In this document: positions 61,320-64,000 of the stretch, one piece after another
How the letters are laid out: each line of letters starts with the position of its first letter
Position numbering within the stretch: position 1 is the first letter of the stretch
From: an uncultured Chthonomonadaceae bacterium
Lineage (GTDB): Bacteria > Armatimonadota > Fimbriimonadia > Fimbriimonadales > Fimbriimonadaceae
Direction: 5' to 3'
Length of the DNA: 64,000 nucleotides
NCBI GenBank assembly: GCA_946479035.1
Contig: CAMLDW010000002.1
Location: 62,001-126,000 of the forward strand
Program-made: the position numbers and the translations under genes
The notes under the pieces: model-generated
What the model was told of the DNA's origin: nothing
The model's input: the letters and a program-made list of their open reading frames with translations, nothing else
Database searches by the model: none

Positions 61320-62072
61320 TCAGAACCCGAAAGTGACCCCGGCGCCGAACACGAGGTTGTCGCGCTTGCCGCTGCCTGGGACGAACGACTTGTCGAAGAT
61401 CGACGAATAGCTGCCGTAGAGCGTGAGGCTAGCGCTTTTCGCGATCGCGAGGTTGTACGTGAGCCCCGCGTTGAAGTCGGTCAGGCCGGACTTGTCTGCA
61501 CCTAGATAGTAGGAGGAATAGGCGCTGCTGCCAAAGCCGGTCCCAAAGCTGACGCCGAGTTCGCCTTCGCCCGCGTTCCAAGACTTGCCGACGCTGAACT
61601 TCGCATAGAGGCCCTTCGCCGCGCCGACGTCCGCGTAGACATCGAGAGTAGGCGACCATTCGCCGGCGCGCGTCGCCGAGGCGTAGAGCTCGGTCGTGCT
61701 CTGGAGCCCCGTGTTGGGGAGGTCGTAGCGTACGATCCCGAGCGACCAGTCCCAGTCATCGAACGCGTCGGCGAAGGCGAGAGTCGTGTCGACCTCCGTG
61801 AACTTTCCTCGCCCCGTGCCAAACCCCGGACCATAGTCGTTGGTGTCCGCGAGCTCGAAGTTGCCCCAGAGGTTGAGGCTCCATCCGCCCTTTTCCGCGG
61901 TGAGCGACGGTTGCCAGACCGGCCCGTCGACGATGTTGATCCCGCGCCAGACGTACTTGCTGAGGAACGGAGAGTCGAGCGTGAACTGGATCCTCGGCTC
62001 TTGCGCGGTCGCGAGCGCCGGTGCGACCAGGGCGACGCCGATGAAAAGGTCTTGAAGTCGCATCTTCCTCAT
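61320..62072 (-). CDS. TorF-family putative porin
   Basis: 250 aa. Signal peptide ends near residue 23 (ALATAQ). SPFLSKYVWRGI is the family mark, followed by amphipathic beta strands and a C-terminal aromatic Phe (VTFGF), as in outer-membrane barrels. ATG at 62072 or 62063. Substrate unknown. Confidence 0.75.
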   Translation of the reverse strand: MRKMRLQDLFIGVALVAPALATAQEPRIQFTLDSPFLSKYVWRGINIVDGPVWQPSLTAEKGGWSLNLWGNFELADTNDYGPGFGTGRGKFTEVDTTLAFADAFDDWDWSLGIVRYDLPNTGLQSTTELYASATRAGEWSPTLDVYADVGAAKGLYAKFSVGKSWNAGEGELGVSFGTGFGSSAYSSYYLGADKSGLTDFNAGLTYNLAIAKSASLTLYGSYSSIFDKSFVPGSGKRDNLVFGAGVTFGF

Positions 62073-62124
62073 GGGTGATTGTCGGGTCTTGCTATGGCTG
62101 CCCAGTAGCCGTTGGGCCCGAGCG

Positions 62125-64000
62125 TCAGCGCACGGTGTACCAGGCGCACGAGCCGGGCGGGACGGTTACTTTGATTCTCGCCTTTCCCTCCGGGCTCAGT
62201 TCCAGCGTGGAGGCCCTCGTGCCGGACTCGTACAGGTTGGCCCGCTCCTTCAGCCCGGAATAGTAGAGCGGTACTTCGAGCTGCTCAGTCAATGCTGCGC
62301 GCGTCGGGTTGTACACGACGAGCATCGCCTTCGTCTCGAGCGAGGGGTTGACGTGCAGGACCGAGTCCAGGCGCCGACCGTCGGCGCGGCGCAGATGGAT
62401 CACGTCGGACTCCAAGATGTCGCGGTGCGCTTTGAACCAGTTGACGGCTTCGACGACGGCCCTCTTCGTTTCGGGCGTGTCGTAGAGCCGCGGCCCGCGG
62501 TAGCACGCCTGCGCCCCGTAGCCGAAGTTGTTCATGAGGTGCTGGCGGTAGTCGTCGATGTGTTCGCGCAGCGGCTCGATCGTCGCTGCCGCGCCGCCGC
62601 CCTGGTACTCGACGAGCGGCACGAACATCCATCCCATCGTCGGCGTCTTCTCCCACGTCCCGTCGAACAGGTTCTGGCGCGCGTGGACGTGCTGCTGCTC
62701 TCGAGGGAGGCTCCAGTTGGTCTCGCGGTACCCCATGCCCGTCTTGTTCGATCCTTGGAAGAAGTAAGTGTCGGGCACGTTGAGGAACACGCCCTGTGCG
62801 CGGCACCAGCGGTAAAAGCCGGCGATCTTCCAGAACTGCCTCCACTGCGAGTCGGCCAGCCCGGTGTGTCCGGGGTGGTTGGTCGAGGCGCAGACGTCGC
62901 CGGGGTAGGAGCCGTCGTGCTCGAGCAGGTCGAACCCAGCGCCCTCGATGAACCTCTGCACGTTTGCGAAATAGTCGAGCCCCCACTGGCTGAGCAGGCA
63001 CGGCGAGTAGCCGAACCGCATTCCGCCGGGCTTCATCGTCTGCGGATCGATCGCGTCGTTCGCGTCGTCGATGTGGCGGCTCGCGAGCAGGGAGTACCCG
63101 CCGATCTCGAGCCCTTTGGCGTGCGCGTAGTCAGCGAACGCCTTGTACTTCGCGACGTTCTGCGCGCTCGCGTCCTCCATGTTGAGTCCGGAGCCGAACG
63201 AGAAGATCACCATCTCGAACCCGCACTCGGCGGCTTGGTCAATGGCGGTGTGAACCGTCGCCGGGTCGGTTGAGGTCAGGTGCAGCATGACCGGACTTTC
63301 GGTCGTCCACGGAGCGAGCGCGCGGTAGACCTTTCGCACGCCGAGCCCGCGCCTCTCGCGGTCGGTCGAGTCCTGCAAAAGTTCAAAGACCGTGAAGCCT
63401 TCGCACTCCTCGCCCGGTTTCAGCACGACTCCAGGGCCCGTGGGCGGGGCGACCTCCATCACGACGGGCGTCTTGAGGTTGTAGTTGACCTGGGTCGAGT
63501 AGGTTGGGTCGTCGAGGTACTGGACCGTGTTGTTGTCGTCGTTCGGCGACATCCCGCCGAAGGAGTAGTCGGTCATCACCGACCAGTTCGGGTGCAGCCA
63601 CTGGTGCTGCTCGTCGACGGAGCTCTCCGGCTCGACGAACGCGATGCGCTCGGCGACGAAGCGGTCGAGGGTGAACGGCCCTGCGCCTGCGTTCTTGACG
63701 ACGATCTGTTTGGAGAAGAGCGGCATGCCGTCATAGAGCTCGTAGGCGACGGCGACTTTGACTACTGCGTTGGCGAAGTTCAGGGTCAGGCGCACGCCGG
63801 GCGGCGGCCACAGCCTCCCCTCGCTGTGGCGCTTGCGATTCCACGCAAACCTCTCCTTCGTCGGGCCGGCCTCAAGGCCGACGAACCTCAGCGCGTTCTC
63901 GGGCGACTTGAGGTTTGGGAGCCACTCGTCCTTGAGATACGCGAGGTCGGGCTGTCCGACGAGCCCGCCGACCGGCAGGGGCTTGCCGTCGATCGTGACC
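62125..64000 (-). CDS. Alpha-galactosidase-like glycoside hydrolase, 5' end cut by window
   Basis: At least 624 aa; the frame stays open to the window end, so the GTG at 63795 need not be the start. An N-terminal beta-sandwich-like part precedes a TIM barrel (FEMVIFSFGSG, FDLLEHDGSYPGDV as likely catalytic region, GVFLNVPDTYFFQG) and a C-terminal beta domain ending PPGSCAWYTVR. This layout resembles alpha-galactosidase clan enzymes; exact family and sugar are not certain. It may belong with the fucosidase in glycan use. Confidence 0.72.
   Translation of the reverse strand, partial: VTIDGKPLPVGGLVGQPDLAYLKDEWLPNLKSPENALRFVGLEAGPTKERFAWNRKRHSEGRLWPPPGVRLTLNFANAVVKVAVAYELYDGMPLFSKQIVVKNAGAGPFTLDRFVAERIAFVEPESSVDEQHQWLHPNWSVMTDYSFGGMSPNDDNNTVQYLDDPTYSTQVNYNLKTPVVMEVAPPTGPGVVLKPGEECEGFTVFELLQDSTDRERRGLGVRKVYRALAPWTTESPVMLHLTSTDPATVHTAIDQAAECGFEMVIFSFGSGLNMEDASAQNVAKYKAFADYAHAKGLEIGGYSLLASRHIDDANDAIDPQTMKPGGMRFGYSPCLLSQWGLDYFANVQRFIEGAGFDLLEHDGSYPGDVCASTNHPGHTGLADSQWRQFWKIAGFYRWCRAQGVFLNVPDTYFFQGSNKTGMGYRETNWSLPREQQHVHARQNLFDGTWEKTPTMGWMFVPLVEYQGGGAAATIEPLREHIDDYRQHLMNNFGYGAQACYRGPRLYDTPETKRAVVEAVNWFKAHRDILESDVIHLRRADGRRLDSVLHVNPSLETKAMLVVYNPTRAALTEQLEVPLYYSGLKERANLYESGTRASTLELSPEGKARIKVTVPPGSCAWYTVR

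Overview
The window is a high-GC bacterial chromosome segment, densely packed with genes on both strands. I see no insertion sequence, phage gene, CRISPR array, rRNA or complete tRNA. Two secretins, TolC, an RND pump, a porin-like beta-barrel and a Kdo-pathway isomerase show a two-membrane (diderm) cell. A PASTA kinase-like gene next to rpe and MutS2 are features more often seen in Gram-positives. This mixture, with the lack of proteobacterial operon layouts, suggests a deep-branching diderm such as Armatimonadota (Fimbriimonadia-like). That assignment is inference from gene content only.

Layout. 1-1719 is the 3' part of an unrecognised protein gene. 1.8-7.9 kb is a type IV pilus operon (pilM, pilN, pilO, pilP-like, a short secretin-like gene with a Gly-rich tail, pilQ) with a strong promoter and a Rho-independent terminator. 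8.0-13.5 kb is a tightly overlapping operon: aroK, aroB, a small membrane protein, a PASTA pseudokinase, rpe, a second small membrane protein and ribD. 13.6-19.5 kb holds pdxT, a Tat-exported phosphoesterase, arginase, kdsD, rplU-rpmA and a GAF-GGDEF diguanylate cyclase. 19.5-23.2 kb holds a clostripain-like lipoprotein whose catalytic Cys is Ser, a 413-base gap, rpsR with a long N-terminal extension, and an outer-membrane-type protein. 23.3-31.8 kb is an efflux operon (AbrB-like regulator, TolC, membrane fusion protein, enlarged RND pump, P1B-4 metal ATPase). 31.8-39.6 kb holds a DNRLRE-type secreted protein, mutS2, cdd, lipoproteins, a class III cyclase-like protein and a sugar nucleotidyltransferase.

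39.9-48.0 kb is metabolic: an ArgD-ArgF fusion, then a deoxysugar module (aldolase/dehydrogenase fusion, rhamnulokinase, lutABC). This module could carry rhamnulose through L-lactaldehyde and L-lactate to pyruvate. 48.1-50.8 kb has a MshEN-domain protein, a MinD/FlhG-like ATPase, and a convergent ECF sigma/anti-sigma pair. 50.9-56.0 kb is an alpha-L-fucosidase with a three-gene ABC sugar importer that lacks its own ATPase. 56.0-56.6 kb is a repeat-rich gap. 56.6-64.0 kb has a hybrid histidine kinase, a secreted protein, a small basic protein, a HemG-like flavodoxin, a DUF1801 protein, a phosphoribosyltransferase, a TorF-like porin and a glycoside hydrolase cut by the window end.

The most notable results are four. 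(1) The ArgD-ArgF fusion. (2) A degenerate PASTA kinase kept beside rpe. (3) A recurrent TANNNT hexamer 6-10 nt before about fifteen start codons, predicting widespread leaderless transcription, including three divergent gene pairs separated by only 44-49 bp. (4) Several enzymes with replaced catalytic residues. All assignments rest on reading motifs by eye; no database search was run.
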